A stretch of 64,000 nt of DNA from Scardovia wiggsiae F0424 (GTDB lineage: Bacteria > Actinomycetota > Actinomycetes > Actinomycetales > Bifidobacteriaceae), in the NCBI RefSeq assembly GCF_000269605.1, contig NZ_AKCI01000001.1, positions 62,001-126,000 on the forward strand, given 5' to 3'. Below are positions 36,492 through 45,621 of the stretch, piece by piece (within the stretch, counting starts at the first letter, position 1; each line of letters opens with the position of its first letter). The notes under the pieces are model-generated. The model searched no databases and had not been told where the DNA came from. It was given only the letters and a program-made list of their open reading frames with translations. The position numbers and the translations under genes were made by a program.

Positions 36492-37328
36492 TCACATATT
36501 CTGCATTTCGCGGTCTTTGTTTCTGTAGTACTCACGCGCACGGCTGACCAGTGTGCGAATAGGGAAAGTGATGATGCGCGCGCCATTGAGTTTTACGGAA
36601 CGGATAGCCGAAGGGTCAGTATCCATGAAATGGTGTCCGAACGCAGTGAAATCATCATACTTATCAAGATCAACGCTATCGTATGTTATCCATTTTACTG
36701 AGGCTTTGCGCTGGTCAGTATCTGTTTTGCCCACTGGCGCAGTCTCCCGGATAAGAGGCCTTCCGATAGTGGATTCGGCATAATGGATAGCGGTGCAGGT
36801 ATCAAATCCTGTGCCGAGGAACAGCACTTTTCCATCCAGCTGATAAAGCTTATCAAGCGGGCTGCCTTCGCCAAACGGCATATCATATGTGCAAGTTTCG
36901 CATATCCAGTCGGCATGTTTGCCCCAGGCAGCCATAGAATACAGAGGGTGGAGGCTGCGCCTGGTATTGTGGAGCGTACGGAAGTATTCGGGTATCCTGC
37001 CGAGGCCATGCACCGGTGTAAGATCCGGGTCAAAGGCGGGGAGTGCGTCATGCACAGAGGATATAAGCGAAGGGTCAACCGGCGGAAACTCCCACCCCTC
37101 GGGACTGGACAGGTCAGTACTTTGCGCAGGCATGATGATGTCGCCGTCAGTCAGTACCTCCTTCAATACGCTGACAACAGTCTGTTCCCCTCCGGGGATG
37201 AATCCAAAAGCGCTCATCCTGGTATGTACGATGCAGGAATCGGTCGGCTGCAGGCCGATGGACAGGAGGGCTTTATGCAGCTGGCTGTCGGAGGTTACGG
37301 TAGTAATAGTCTGCTGTTCCCACGCCAT
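36492..37328 (-). CDS. AAC(3)-family aminoglycoside N-acetyltransferase-like protein
   Basis: 278 aa. Members transfer acetyl from acetyl-CoA to the 3-amino group of aminoglycosides, though many chromosomal ones act on other amines. Family features: CIVHTRMSAFGFIPGGEQTVV near the start, the IIMPAQSTD strand, HPLYSMAAWG, and FGEGSPLDKLYQLDGKVLFLG with the following HYAE. AAGGAGG precedes the ATG. Base composition is like the chromosome, unlike the gene after it. Antibiotic resistance is not established by sequence. Confidence 0.85.
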   Translation of the reverse strand: MAWEQQTITTVTSDSQLHKALLSIGLQPTDSCIVHTRMSAFGFIPGGEQTVVSVLKEVLTDGDIIMPAQSTDLSSPEGWEFPPVDPSLISSVHDALPAFDPDLTPVHGLGRIPEYFRTLHNTRRSLHPLYSMAAWGKHADWICETCTYDMPFGEGSPLDKLYQLDGKVLFLGTGFDTCTAIHYAESTIGRPLIRETAPVGKTDTDQRKASVKWITYDSVDLDKYDDFTAFGHHFMDTDPSAIRSVKLNGARIITFPIRTLVSRAREYYRNKDREMQNM

Positions 37329-37485
37329 GCTGGCCCTCCTTTTGCCCGATATTTATAAGTACGGTTAAAAACAGGTGAATAACTGGCCGGGTATGCCGAT
37401 ACCGGTTTATCCTGTCAGCTTACCGCGATATCAGTATAGAATGTGAACTTACCATGCACAGTAAACCAATCGGATTTGTATGCGA

Positions 37486-37902
37486 TTATATCAGGTTGCT
37501 GTGGTATTCGGTTCGACCGGCGAGAACGTTATTGTAGAAGCACTGCTTATTGTCAATGTAGGCGATTGAATCGTTAATTTCTTTCAGCCTGGCATGCAGC
37601 GCCTTATATTTTTCGTCAAGCATTCGTTTTCGTTCGGGGATGGACGATTTTCCCCTCATGCACAGCTCCATGTAATGCCGCATTTCTGCGAGGCTCAGCC
37701 CGCAGCGGCGCAGGCAGCCGAGCCCCTCGATCCAGGCAATATCGCGTTCAGTGAAGACCCGATGGTTATGTTCGTTGCGCTGCAGATTGGGTACAAGACC
37801 TTCATTACAGTAAAACTTTAATGTCTCGTATTTCATGCCTGTGCGTTCGCACGTCTCCTTCATTGTATACAGATGGCTCTGTTCGTCTGTTGCTCTTGAC
37901 AT
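37486..37902 (-). CDS. MerR-family regulator
   Basis: 138 aa. Winged helix-turn-helix: YTMKETCERTGMKYETLKFYCNEGLVPNLQRNEHNHRVF, then the dimerisation helix (about residues 80-115). The C-terminus has a single Cys, so no metal-binding pair is seen; it resembles AdhR/NmlR-like regulators of aldehyde or thiol stress. It is divergent from the aldo-keto reductase gene. The palindrome between them fits a MerR operator. Confidence 0.9.
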   Translation of the reverse strand: MSRATDEQSHLYTMKETCERTGMKYETLKFYCNEGLVPNLQRNEHNHRVFTERDIAWIEGLGCLRRCGLSLAEMRHYMELCMRGKSSIPERKRMLDEKYKALHARLKEINDSIAYIDNKQCFYNNVLAGRTEYHSNLI

Positions 37903-38006
37903 AACTTTCTCCGGATTCCGTAATCATACCGTGATTCTGTGCGGTTCATTATCGCACGTCCGCTCTGGCGGATTTTACCAGTAGTCTGGTTCTGGCGTGT
38001 CGTAAT

Positions 38007-38037
38007 TTGACCGGTAGCTGCTACCGGCATATATATT
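38007..38037 (+). promoter_or_regulatory. MerR-type promoter and operator of the aldo-keto reductase gene
   Basis: TTGACC (38007-38012) and TATATT (38032-38037) are separated by 19 bases, the stretched spacing typical of MerR control. The perfect dyad CCGGTAGCTGCTACCGG (38011-38027) lies between them. An alternative -10 TATATA at 38030 would give 17 bases. Confidence 0.75.
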
Positions 38038-38081
38038 ATGAATTATCAATTGGACAGTGTGAATCATTGAAAGGAACTATC

Positions 38082-38942
38082 GTGGAGCATATCACCCTTA
38101 GTAATGGTACTAAAATACCGAAGATAGGCTACGGCGTTTTCCAGATCGGCAAGGACGACTGCGCGCGCTGTGTACGGGAGGCTATTGAGATTGGTTACCG
38201 CCATATCGATACTGCACAGTCATATTTCAATGAATCCGAGGTAGGCGATGGCATCAAGGCCAGCGGTATTAGCCGTAGAGATCTGTTTGTCACCACCAAA
38301 GTATGGATTGACAACTACGGTTATGAAAACACGCTCAAATCTATTGATGCTTCACTAAAAAAGCTTAAGACCGACTATCTGGATCTCGTGCTGCTTCACC
38401 AACCGTTTGCCGATTACTACAGTGCATGGCACGCGCTGGAAAAGCTGTACAGGGATGGTGTCGTACGCGCTATCGGAGTAAGCAATTTCTATCCGGACCG
38501 GCTGGCGGATATGGTTGCCTTCAACGAGATTGCTCCGATGGTCAACCAAGTTGAGACCAACCCTCTTAACCAGCAGATTGCTGCGCATGAGAACATGGTT
38601 GCACGCGGGGTGGTGCAGGAAGCGTGGGCACCGTTTGGCGAAGGCAAATCCGGCTTATTTGACAATCCGACGCTCAAGGCTATAGGCGGGCAGTACGGTA
38701 AGTCGGCCGCGCAAGTTATCCTGCGCTGGCTTATGCAGCGCGGTATTGTGGCTTTGCCGAAATCTACCCATACGGAGCGTATGGCTCAGAACCTTGATAT
38801 TTTCGACTTCACGCTTACGGCTGACGACATGGCAGCTATCACTGCGCTTGATACTGGGACCAGCCTGTTCTTTGATCACCGTACCCCCGAGGCCGTGGAC
38901 CGGTTCATCGGTTATGTCAAGGAACGTGCCGGCCGTGAATGA
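38082..38942 (+). CDS. aldo/keto reductase
   Basis: 286 aa. NADPH-dependent carbonyl reductase of the TIM-barrel AKR superfamily, AKR5-like. The catalytic tetrad is visible: Asp and Tyr in HIDTAQSYFNE, Lys in TTKVW and His in LLHQP. The NADPH site motifs near the C-terminus include LPKSTHTERMAQN. The GTG at 38082 has AAAGGA upstream and gives the usual family length; an in-frame ATG at 38007 lies inside the promoter. Divergent MerR regulation suggests induction by aldehydes or electrophiles, as inference. Confidence 0.92.
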   Translation: MEHITLSNGTKIPKIGYGVFQIGKDDCARCVREAIEIGYRHIDTAQSYFNESEVGDGIKASGISRRDLFVTTKVWIDNYGYENTLKSIDASLKKLKTDYLDLVLLHQPFADYYSAWHALEKLYRDGVVRAIGVSNFYPDRLADMVAFNEIAPMVNQVETNPLNQQIAAHENMVARGVVQEAWAPFGEGKSGLFDNPTLKAIGGQYGKSAAQVILRWLMQRGIVALPKSTHTERMAQNLDIFDFTLTADDMAAITALDTGTSLFFDHRTPEAVDRFIGYVKERAGRE

Positions 38943-39241
38943 ATCACTGCGGCCAGCCAGCAGTACCCAGTGGTAACATCATGTGCAAAATTCAAGAAAT
39001 ATCTGTATGGGAGAAAATACCGCTGCCATGATGGCAATCATGGGACGTCGGCCTGTTCGCCGGTTGCGCTGGTGGAGCAGATACCTGTCCTGCCAGTGCT
39101 GCCAGCACCGGGGGCCAGCCCAACTCCGCTGTAAGCCAGCCGGTTTATCTTCGCCACTGGATAATATCTGCACGGACGCCGTGCCCATAGCCTGACATGA
39201 ATCAATCTGTTTTTGGATATATTGCTATTTGGCAATAAAGA
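38943..39241. other. gene-free stretch after the aldo-keto reductase gene
   Basis: No gene is supported. GTGCTG/CAGCAC (about 39097-39109) and several GGC/GCC-rich segments could form hairpins ending the reductase transcript, but no U-tract follows. Confidence 0.4.
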
Positions 39242-39271
39242 AGCCCTTTTCCTTCAGGCGAGAAAAGGGCT
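39242..39271 (-). terminator. terminator of tRNA-Ser
   Basis: AGCCCTTTTC / GAAAAGGGCT, a 10-bp perfect stem. On the minus strand it is followed by TCTTTATT. Confidence 0.85.
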
Positions 39272-39275
39272 GGAG

Positions 39276-39360
39276 CGGAGGATACGAGATTCGAACTCGT
39301 GAGGGCTTGCACCCAACACGCTTTCCAAGCGTGCGCCATAGACCACTAGGCGAATCCTCC
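39276..39360 (-). tRNA. tRNA-Ser (anticodon GGA)
   Basis: 85 nt with a long variable arm. Acceptor GGAGGAT/ATCCTCC, anticodon stem CACGC/GCGTG with loop TTGGAAA (anticodon GGA at 39326-39324), discriminator G. The T arm carries the GTTCGAATC pattern. CCA is not encoded. Confidence 0.96.
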
Positions 39361-39647
39361 ATGTCTGTGCGACCTCTAAACTTTAACACACGCCGTCGAA
39401 TTCGCTAGCGGGTTTAGGCCATTCGTGTCTTATGCACTCGGGAGGGGATAGTCATCCTTGCAAGGCCTTGTCTTGCAGCCTTTATGCGATTTTTGCCATG
39501 CTTGCTTTCGTCCCGTTCTTCTTAAATTTATCGTTTATACGCACCCTCCGGCGGTAAAAAACAGGAGGCTCCAGCGAAGCGCAGGCAGACCACGACGGTA
39601 ACTGCATCCGCGTATTACCGCGCGCCCCGTGCCCGCGGACCTCGGGC
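39361..39647. other. gene-free stretch between glf and tRNA-Ser
   Basis: Contains the 3' region of glf and the upstream region of the tRNA. A CCTCC / GGAGG pair flanks GGCGGTAAAAAACA around 39545-39570. It only faintly recalls the 84-bp element ends and is not counted as a copy. No gene was seen. Confidence 0.35.
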
Positions 39648-40856
39648 CTATTCTGCCAGCAGCGGTGCGACCTGCCCGTCATAAGCGGCCAGGGCGCTGC
39701 TGATCACCTGATGCATATCGTAATATGCATAAGTGCCGAGCCGCCCGCCGAAAACGACCTGAGGCTCTTCGGCTGCTTTTGCCTTGTACTGCGCGTAGAG
39801 AGTGCGGTCTTCGTCGGTGTTGATGGGATAGTACGGCTCATCGCCGCGCTCGGCAAAGCGTGAATACTCTTCCCAGACAACAGTCTCATTATGGTTCTGC
39901 CTGTCGTACCGTTCGGGGTTGAAATTCTTGTATTCGATAGCGCGGGTGTACGGTACATCGGAATCAGCATAGTTCATTACTGCACAGCCGAAGTGGTCAT
40001 CTTCCGCATAGCGCTTTTCCTTAAAATCAACAGTACGCCACTTGAGCTCACCAAGCTCATAATCGAAATAACGGTCAACAGGGCCTGTGTAAATAACGGG
40101 GACACGGCCTACGAGCGCTTTCTTGTTATATGGCTGGCTTTCATCGAAGAAATCAACGCCAAGCGACACGGTGATGCGGGGATCATCGATCATGCGCTCA
40201 AACCATGCTGTGTACCCGTCAGCCGGCAGCCCCTCCCACGTGTCTTTGAAGTAGCGGTTATTATAGGTGAACCGTACGGGCAGGCGGCGGATAATAGATG
40301 CGGGCAGTTCGCTTGGATCCGTCTGCCACTGCTTGGCCGTATAGTTGCGGATGAAAGCGTCATACAGCGGCTGCCCGATAAGCTTTTTGCCCTGCTCGTC
40401 AAGGTTTTTCGGGTCAACATCAGCGTATTCACCAGCCTGCTTTTCAATCTCAGCCTTTGCTTCTGCGGGCGTATACGACGCATGGAAAAACTGGTTGATG
40501 GTCCCCAGGTTCACCGGCAGGGGGAAGACTTCGCCGGCATGTGTGGTATACACACGATGCACGTAATCGGTAAACTCAGTGAAACGGTTTACATATTTCC
40601 ATACGCGCTCATTGCTAGTGTGGAACAGATGCGCACCGTATTTGTGGATTTCAGCACCGGTCTTTTCATCGAAATATGAGTAAGCATTACCCCCAATATG
40701 GCTGCGGATATCAATAATATGTACTCGTTTGCCGGTATGCTCCACCACTTGCTGGGCTATCGTCAGGCCAAAAAGCCCTGCCCCTACGATTACAATATCA
40801 GCGTTGATTCCGTCAGTCTCCGCGCCGGCGTCAGCAGTATTTACATCATGAACCAT
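39648..40856 (-). CDS. glf: UDP-galactopyranose mutase
   Basis: 402 aa. FAD enzyme that interconverts UDP-galactopyranose and UDP-galactofuranose for cell-wall or exopolysaccharide galactofuranose. FAD motif IVIVGAGLFGLTIA, IGGNAYSY, KYGAHLFHT, the NYTAKQWQTDP segment, and the C-terminal GRLGTYAYYDMHQVI are all characteristic. The start at 40856 has AAGGAAGG upstream; an in-frame ATG 7 codons earlier lacks one. It is monocistronic. rmlB and gtrA nearby also point to surface glycan synthesis. Confidence 0.96.
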   Translation of the reverse strand: MVHDVNTADAGAETDGINADIVIVGAGLFGLTIAQQVVEHTGKRVHIIDIRSHIGGNAYSYFDEKTGAEIHKYGAHLFHTSNERVWKYVNRFTEFTDYVHRVYTTHAGEVFPLPVNLGTINQFFHASYTPAEAKAEIEKQAGEYADVDPKNLDEQGKKLIGQPLYDAFIRNYTAKQWQTDPSELPASIIRRLPVRFTYNNRYFKDTWEGLPADGYTAWFERMIDDPRITVSLGVDFFDESQPYNKKALVGRVPVIYTGPVDRYFDYELGELKWRTVDFKEKRYAEDDHFGCAVMNYADSDVPYTRAIEYKNFNPERYDRQNHNETVVWEEYSRFAERGDEPYYPINTDEDRTLYAQYKAKAAEEPQVVFGGRLGTYAYYDMHQVISSALAAYDGQVAPLLAE

Positions 40857-41090
40857 ATTGGGTGCCTTCCTTTTCATATCGGTTAAAGGTCTGCCATCAT
40901 TCTAGCTTATGCGATGTATGCGCTGTGCCGGGGCATGTGCAGGTGAGGATGCGAAAAGCTGCACGGTGGTTGCACGGTTGCCGCCTGGCGTAATCGGCAT
41001 GAGGAAGTTGTAGACTTGTAAGGGCTGATACGGCCACGTACGCAAACTAAAAAACGCCATAAACTGTTGAGCTTATTAAGGAGGCCGGAA

Positions 41091-41831
41091 GTGTCAAAAG
41101 AAAGGCTGGCAGCTTTCACAGATGCAGTCCTTGCAATCATTATGACGATTATCGTGCTTGAACTGCCTAAGCCTGATCCGGTAACGCCGGCAGGGCTGTG
41201 GGGCCTCCAGGCAAGTTTTTTCTCCTACGCCCTGTCATTTTTCTGGCTGGGTGCCATGTGGGCGGGGATACACAATGAGTGGAATTCAGTTAAAGAGATC
41301 ACCAGTGCTGTTATATGGCGGGTCCTGATACTCCTCTTTTTTGTTTCGCTTTTCCCCTATGCCACATTGCTTGTAGCCGGCAATTTCTTCAATAGGACAG
41401 CACAGGGGTTTTATGGCATTGTCGTGGTGCTTGCCACCCTGTTGAATATGTGGCTGAGCAGGGGGCTTGCTGCCATACCGGCAAATGCCGCAATCACAGA
41501 CAGTGTTGATTTCCGGCTCAGCTGGCTCAGTGTCGATCTGGCAGTCAAGGCGCTTGGTTTTGTTCTCGCAGTAACAGTTTTCCCGCCGGCGATGATGATT
41601 GCGGTGCTTGTGACTTCGTTTATGATTGCGATGCCAGCGCATTTCTGGGAGGAGCGTCGGCGCAGGAAAGCCCGTGAAGGGGTAAAGGGAAAAGCGGAGA
41701 AAACAGCAAAGTCCAGGAAGACTAATAAAAATGCGCAGGAAGTGCCGGAGGAAGATGCAGGAACCGGACCGGCAGCAATAGCAGGAGTAGAAGGGAACGG
41801 AACAGGGGGCCGGCAGGATGGGCTCGGATAA
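41091..41831 (+). CDS. TMEM175-family membrane protein (potassium-channel-like)
   Basis: 246 aa. The RLAAFTDAVLAIIMTIIVLEL segment carries the FSD-like motif (here FTD) that defines the TMEM175/DUF1211 family, whose prokaryotic members can act as potassium channels. Six hydrophobic helices span about residues 8-195. A basic tail (WEERRRRKAREGVKGK) and a Gly/Glu-rich end follow. The GTG at 41091 has AAGGAGG 6 bases upstream. Overlaps rmlB by 14 bases. Confidence 0.85.
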   Translation: MSKERLAAFTDAVLAIIMTIIVLELPKPDPVTPAGLWGLQASFFSYALSFFWLGAMWAGIHNEWNSVKEITSAVIWRVLILLFFVSLFPYATLLVAGNFFNRTAQGFYGIVVVLATLLNMWLSRGLAAIPANAAITDSVDFRLSWLSVDLAVKALGFVLAVTVFPPAMMIAVLVTSFMIAMPAHFWEERRRRKAREGVKGKAEKTAKSRKTNKNAQEVPEEDAGTGPAAIAGVEGNGTGGRQDGLG

Positions 41832-42867
41832 GCAGTTCCGCCGTATCCTTGTGACGGGCGGTGCAGGGTTCATCGGCGCAAATTTCGTCCGGCATGTTGC
41901 AGACAGGCATCCTGAAGTGGAGATCACAGTCCTGGATGCGCTTACTTACGCCGGCAATATCCATAACCTTGACGGCGTGCGCGGGCAGATCACTTTTGTT
42001 GAAGGCGATATCCGCGATGCAAAAACGGTGGATGAGGCGGTAGCAGGCCAGGACGCAGTTGTCCATTTTGCTGCCGAATCGCATAATGATAATGCCATCT
42101 TCGACCCTCAGCCTTTTATCTCGACGAATATTGAGGGCACTTTTAGGCTTCTGCAGGCTGTACGTAAATATGATGTGCGGTTCCACCATATTTCTACGGA
42201 CGAAGTATTTGGGGATATGCCGTTGTCCAGTACAGCGAAGTTTACTGAGGACAGCCCGTACCGGCCGTCAAGCCCCTATGCGGCGTCAAAGGCAGCTTCT
42301 GACCAGCTCGTACGCGCGTGGGTGAGGACATACGGTGTAAAAGCCACTATTTCCAACTGTTCCAATAATTACGGCCCCTGGCAGCATGTGGAAAAATTCA
42401 TCCCCCGGCAGATCACGAATGTGCTGTGCGGGCTCCCGGTGCAGATTTATGGCGACGGACGTGCTGTGCGCGACTGGATCGCTGTGGAAGACCAGTGTTC
42501 TGCTGTCTGGGCAGTGCTGGAACGCGGGCGGATCGGTGAAACGTATATCGTCAGTGCAGGCGGGGAGTGTTCCAATATTGAGATAGCTCGTATGATCCTG
42601 CAGACCATGGGTAGGAGCGGGGACCATCCTGATGCGGGTATTGAATTTGTCAGAGACCGTCCGGGTGCGGACCAGAGATATGCCATGGATGCATCCAGGA
42701 TCCGCCGGCAATTGGGATGGGAACCGCAGTCCACTAATTTTGAGCAGGGGCTGGCGAAAACGGTAGAGTGGTATGAGGAACATCGCAGCTGGTGGGAAGC
42801 CGTGAAAGGTGAAACCGAACAGCATTATGCGGATATGGCCCGCCGTCAGGATAGCAGTGGACAGTGA
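41818..42867 (+). CDS. rmlB: dTDP-glucose 4,6-dehydratase
   Basis: 349 aa. Second step of dTDP-rhamnose synthesis. Rossmann motif LVTGGAGFIGANFVRH, the ISTDEVFGDMP segment, the catalytic YxxxK in SPYAASKAASD, and NCSNNYGPWQHVEKFIPRQI are hallmarks. It is not accompanied by rmlA, rmlC or rmlD, which must lie elsewhere if the pathway is complete. It starts inside the end of the TMEM175-like gene. Confidence 0.94.
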   Translation: MGSDKQFRRILVTGGAGFIGANFVRHVADRHPEVEITVLDALTYAGNIHNLDGVRGQITFVEGDIRDAKTVDEAVAGQDAVVHFAAESHNDNAIFDPQPFISTNIEGTFRLLQAVRKYDVRFHHISTDEVFGDMPLSSTAKFTEDSPYRPSSPYAASKAASDQLVRAWVRTYGVKATISNCSNNYGPWQHVEKFIPRQITNVLCGLPVQIYGDGRAVRDWIAVEDQCSAVWAVLERGRIGETYIVSAGGECSNIEIARMILQTMGRSGDHPDAGIEFVRDRPGADQRYAMDASRIRRQLGWEPQSTNFEQGLAKTVEWYEEHRSWWEAVKGETEQHYADMARRQDSSGQ

Positions 42868-43100
42868 TACCCTTATCCGAACGAGGGCTGCAGATGCTGC
42901 AGTGCCTGCCGTACCGCGCCGCTGCATAGTCGCGGTATGCAGGTATAGTAAATAAGTTGCTGACGCAGGCATAGAGACCGTGTCAGGCCGGCCGGATCAG
43001 AGGCTGGCGGAAGACCGTAGTCTGCATAGCCCGCCCGGCAAGCGTAAACACATCTTCTGCTGCAGAAAGCCTGCAGCCTTTAGTCCGAAGGAGGTGGGTG

Positions 43101-43397
43101 ATGTCTGCGCATAAGTATGAGTTAATGCTGATCGCTGATCCGGAATTGGATGATAATGCTTTGAAAAAGCTTATTGATCAGTATCTTGAAACAGTCACCA
43201 ATGAAAAGGGCACTGTAGAAAATATCGATATCTGGGGCCGCCGCAAGCTCGCATATGAGATTGACGGCAAAACCGAAGGCGCGTATGCTGTCGTTGAATA
43301 TACCAGCGAACCTGCATCAAGCGCTGAGCTGGATCGTCTTCTTAACCTTAATGAATCCATTGTCCGTACGAAAATACTTCGTAAGGATGCCGAGTAG
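43101..43397 (+). CDS. rpsF: 30S ribosomal protein S6
   Basis: 98 aa. Starts MSAHKYELMLIADPELD; the central GRRKLAYEIDGKTEGAYAVVEY is typical of S6. The ATG at 43101 is set by AAGGAGG 6 bases upstream; a GTG just before it is in frame but too close. First gene of the rpsF-ssb-rpsR-rplI operon, the usual order. S6 binds S18 and 16S rRNA in the small subunit. Confidence 0.98.
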   Translation: MSAHKYELMLIADPELDDNALKKLIDQYLETVTNEKGTVENIDIWGRRKLAYEIDGKTEGAYAVVEYTSEPASSAELDRLLNLNESIVRTKILRKDAE

Positions 43398-43464
43398 ATC
43401 CTGCCGGAAACAGATATACGCAAAGTAAGCATATTAAATAATTCGCGAATTGAGGTAAGTCATC

Positions 43465-44103
43465 ATGGCTGGAGAAACGCCGATCACAATAGTTGGAAAT
43501 CTTACTGCTGATCCGGAACTCCGCACAACGGGCAATGGCGGTACAGTAGTGAACTTCACTATCGCATCAACACCTCGGACCTACAACCGCAACAGCGGGC
43601 AGTGGGAAGACGGGGATGCGCTATTCCTGCGCTGCTCCTGCTGGGATTCCCAGTACAGCCCGATGGCAACGAATATTTCCCAGTCGTTGTCCAAAGGCAT
43701 GCGCGTTATTGCACAGGGCAATCTGACGCAGCGTTCCTATCAGACGCAGTCAGGTGAGAGCCGCACAGTCGTTGAACTCCGCGTTAATGAGATCGGGCCT
43801 GCGCTGAGCCGCAACACGGCACAGGTGCAGCGCAATGCGAGCAGCAGCGGTTTCTCCGGCGGCAGTTCCAACAGCGGCGGCTTCAGCGGCGGGAACCGCG
43901 GAGGATACCAGGGCGGCGCTACCCAGGCGAATGCTTCCAATGCGAATTCCGGTGGTTTTTCAGGCAACGGCGGCGGCTTCGCCTCCCAGGGGGGCGATCC
44001 GTGGGCAAATTCATCTGATACCGATTCATTCAATTCCGGTGCCGCTTTCGGTTCCGGTAATGATTTCGGATCAAATGATGAATTCGCAGATCCTGAATTT
44101 TAA
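43465..44103 (+). CDS. ssb: single-stranded DNA-binding protein
   Basis: 212 aa. N-terminal OB fold: ITIVGNLTADPELRTTGNGGTVVNFTIAS, then WEDGDALFLRCSCWDSQ. A Gly/Ser/Asn-rich linker (about 118-190) follows, and the acidic tip ends DEFADPEF, the partner-binding tail of bacterial SSB (compare DDDIPF). It sits between rpsF and rpsR as in most bacteria. Confidence 0.97.
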   Translation: MAGETPITIVGNLTADPELRTTGNGGTVVNFTIASTPRTYNRNSGQWEDGDALFLRCSCWDSQYSPMATNISQSLSKGMRVIAQGNLTQRSYQTQSGESRTVVELRVNEIGPALSRNTAQVQRNASSSGFSGGSSNSGGFSGGNRGGYQGGATQANASNANSGGFSGNGGGFASQGGDPWANSSDTDSFNSGAAFGSGNDFGSNDEFADPEF

Positions 44104-44165
44104 GGTTTACGTCCGGGAATCCGGGAATTTAGATTTTATAAAGTTTGATAAAAAGGAGTGTGCAT

Positions 44166-44423
44166 ATGTCACGCAAAAGGCCTCAGCCTCCAGTAAAGCC
44201 TTTTAAGAAAAAGCCGAATCCATTGAAAACGGCTAAAGTTACTGAAATTGATTATAAAGATGTAGCGCTTCTGCGCAAGTTCATCTCTGACCGCGGTAAG
44301 ATCCGTTCACGCCGTATTACAGGGGTAACGGTCCAGGAGCAGCGTAAGATCGCACGCGCAATCAAGAATGCCCGTGAGATGGCTCTTCTTCCATACAGCT
44401 CAACAGGCCGTTCTTCAAGGTAG
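44166..44423 (+). CDS. rpsR: 30S ribosomal protein S18
   Basis: 85 aa. [26 protein letters not shown] and [20 protein letters not shown] are S18 signatures. No zinc cysteines, so the zinc-independent form. The ATG at 44166 has AAGGAG 8 bases upstream; a longer in-frame start is rejected. Confidence 0.97.
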   Translation: MSRKRPQPPVKPFKKKPNPLKTAKVTEIDYKDVALLRKFISDRGKIRSRRITGVTVQEQRKIARAIKNAREMALLPYSSTGRSSR

Positions 44424-44431
44424 GTGATCAC

Positions 44432-44896
44432 ATGGGAAAGAATGTAAAAGTTATCCTGCGCGAAGATGTGTCCGAACTGGGCCAGCCCGGGGATACCATT
44501 GAGGTAAAAGCCGGTTATGCCCGCAACTTCCTGATCCCCCAGGGTGCAGCCTTTATGTGGTCTGAGAAGGCGGGAAAGCAGATCGAGCAGATGCAGCGCG
44601 CCCGCCGTGCCAAAGCCCTTCAGACCCGTGAAGATGCAGTTGCAGCAAAGGCAGCTGTTGAAGGTACTGTTGTTGAGATTGCTGCCAAGGTATCTGAATC
44701 AGGCAAGCTTTTCGGCAGCATCAGCACAGATAAGGTCGCTCAGGCGCTGTCTGCAGCAGTTGCCGAAGCCGGTTCTGTTGACCCTAAGAACATTACAGTC
44801 GAAAGCATTAAGGCAACAGGCGAATACCCTGCATCCGTAAAGCTTCATCCGGAGATCTCCGCGCAGTTCACAGTGCGGGTGACCGAGGAAAAGTAA
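44432..44896 (+). CDS. rplI: 50S ribosomal protein L9
   Basis: 154 aa. N-terminal [32 protein letters not shown] is the L9 rRNA-binding domain. A long central helix (about 45-80) joins the C-terminal domain [17 protein letters not shown]. Last gene of the S6-SSB-S18-L9 operon and followed by a terminator. Confidence 0.98.
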   Translation: MGKNVKVILREDVSELGQPGDTIEVKAGYARNFLIPQGAAFMWSEKAGKQIEQMQRARRAKALQTREDAVAAKAAVEGTVVEIAAKVSESGKLFGSISTDKVAQALSAAVAEAGSVDPKNITVESIKATGEYPASVKLHPEISAQFTVRVTEEK

Positions 44897-44934
44897 ATAC
44901 GGTTTATCCAGCAGCTGATGCGGCTGGAGATATG

Positions 44935-44972
44935 GGGCTGTCGGTACGTATGCCGGCAGCCCTTAATTTATT
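44935..44972 (+). terminator. terminator of the rpsF-ssb-rpsR-rplI operon
   Basis: GGGCTGTCGG / CCGGCAGCCC, a 10-bp stem with one G-U pair, followed by TTAATTTATT. Confidence 0.8.
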
Positions 44973-45018
44973 GCTGGTTTTATGTATTTGCTCAGGGGGT
45001 GGTGCTTGAATAATATGT

Positions 45019-45522
45019 GTGAAAAAGTTTGAACAGATCATAAAGTTCGGGATCGTCGGAGTTCTCGCTTTCCTTATTGATGCAGGCCTTCTTTATGCCC
45101 TGGTGCGTTTCCTGTACTGGAATGCAGTCCCGGCTTCAATAGTATCTTTTATTGTATCGCTGATTTTTAATTATCTTGCCAGTATGAAATATGTATTCGT
45201 CCACCGCGATGATATGGCCCGGTGGATGGAAATCGTGATATTCGTTGTATCGTCTGTTATCGGGCTGCTTATTAATGCATTCATCATATGGATAGGCACC
45301 GCAGTAATCATCAGCCCCTCAATGCAGCAGACCGACCCTTTGTGGTATCAGATATATACTATGGGCAGCAAGCTTGTGGCAACAGCAGTAGTCATGATAT
45401 GGAATTTCGTTATCCGCAAGTGGCTTTTAGATGCGCCCTCCCCGGGTGCTGAAATCAACAAGAAATCTTTCGCGTACAGGATCGGTCAATGGTCTTTAAG
45501 CCATGGGCCTCAAGGCCTGTGA
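45019..45522 (+). CDS. GtrA-family membrane protein
   Basis: 167 aa, four transmembrane helices. KFGIVGVLAFLIDAGLLYALV and FNYLASMKYVF, with a final helix and NFVIRKWL, fit GtrA. The family is proposed to flip or support flipping of prenyl-linked sugars for wall or O-antigen glycosylation. The GTG start at 45019 has only a distant GGGGGTGG, so the exact start is uncertain. Stands alone after the ribosomal operon. Confidence 0.85.
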   Translation: MKKFEQIIKFGIVGVLAFLIDAGLLYALVRFLYWNAVPASIVSFIVSLIFNYLASMKYVFVHRDDMARWMEIVIFVVSSVIGLLINAFIIWIGTAVIISPSMQQTDPLWYQIYTMGSKLVATAVVMIWNFVIRKWLLDAPSPGAEINKKSFAYRIGQWSLSHGPQGL

Positions 45523-45621
45523 CGGATGCCTTATAATTGATACAGGCGTCTGGCGCCGGATGTATCGGCAGCAGCTTTGCCGGTGCTTCGTAGCAGCCAG
45601 CAAATCTATAAAGGAGGCAAT

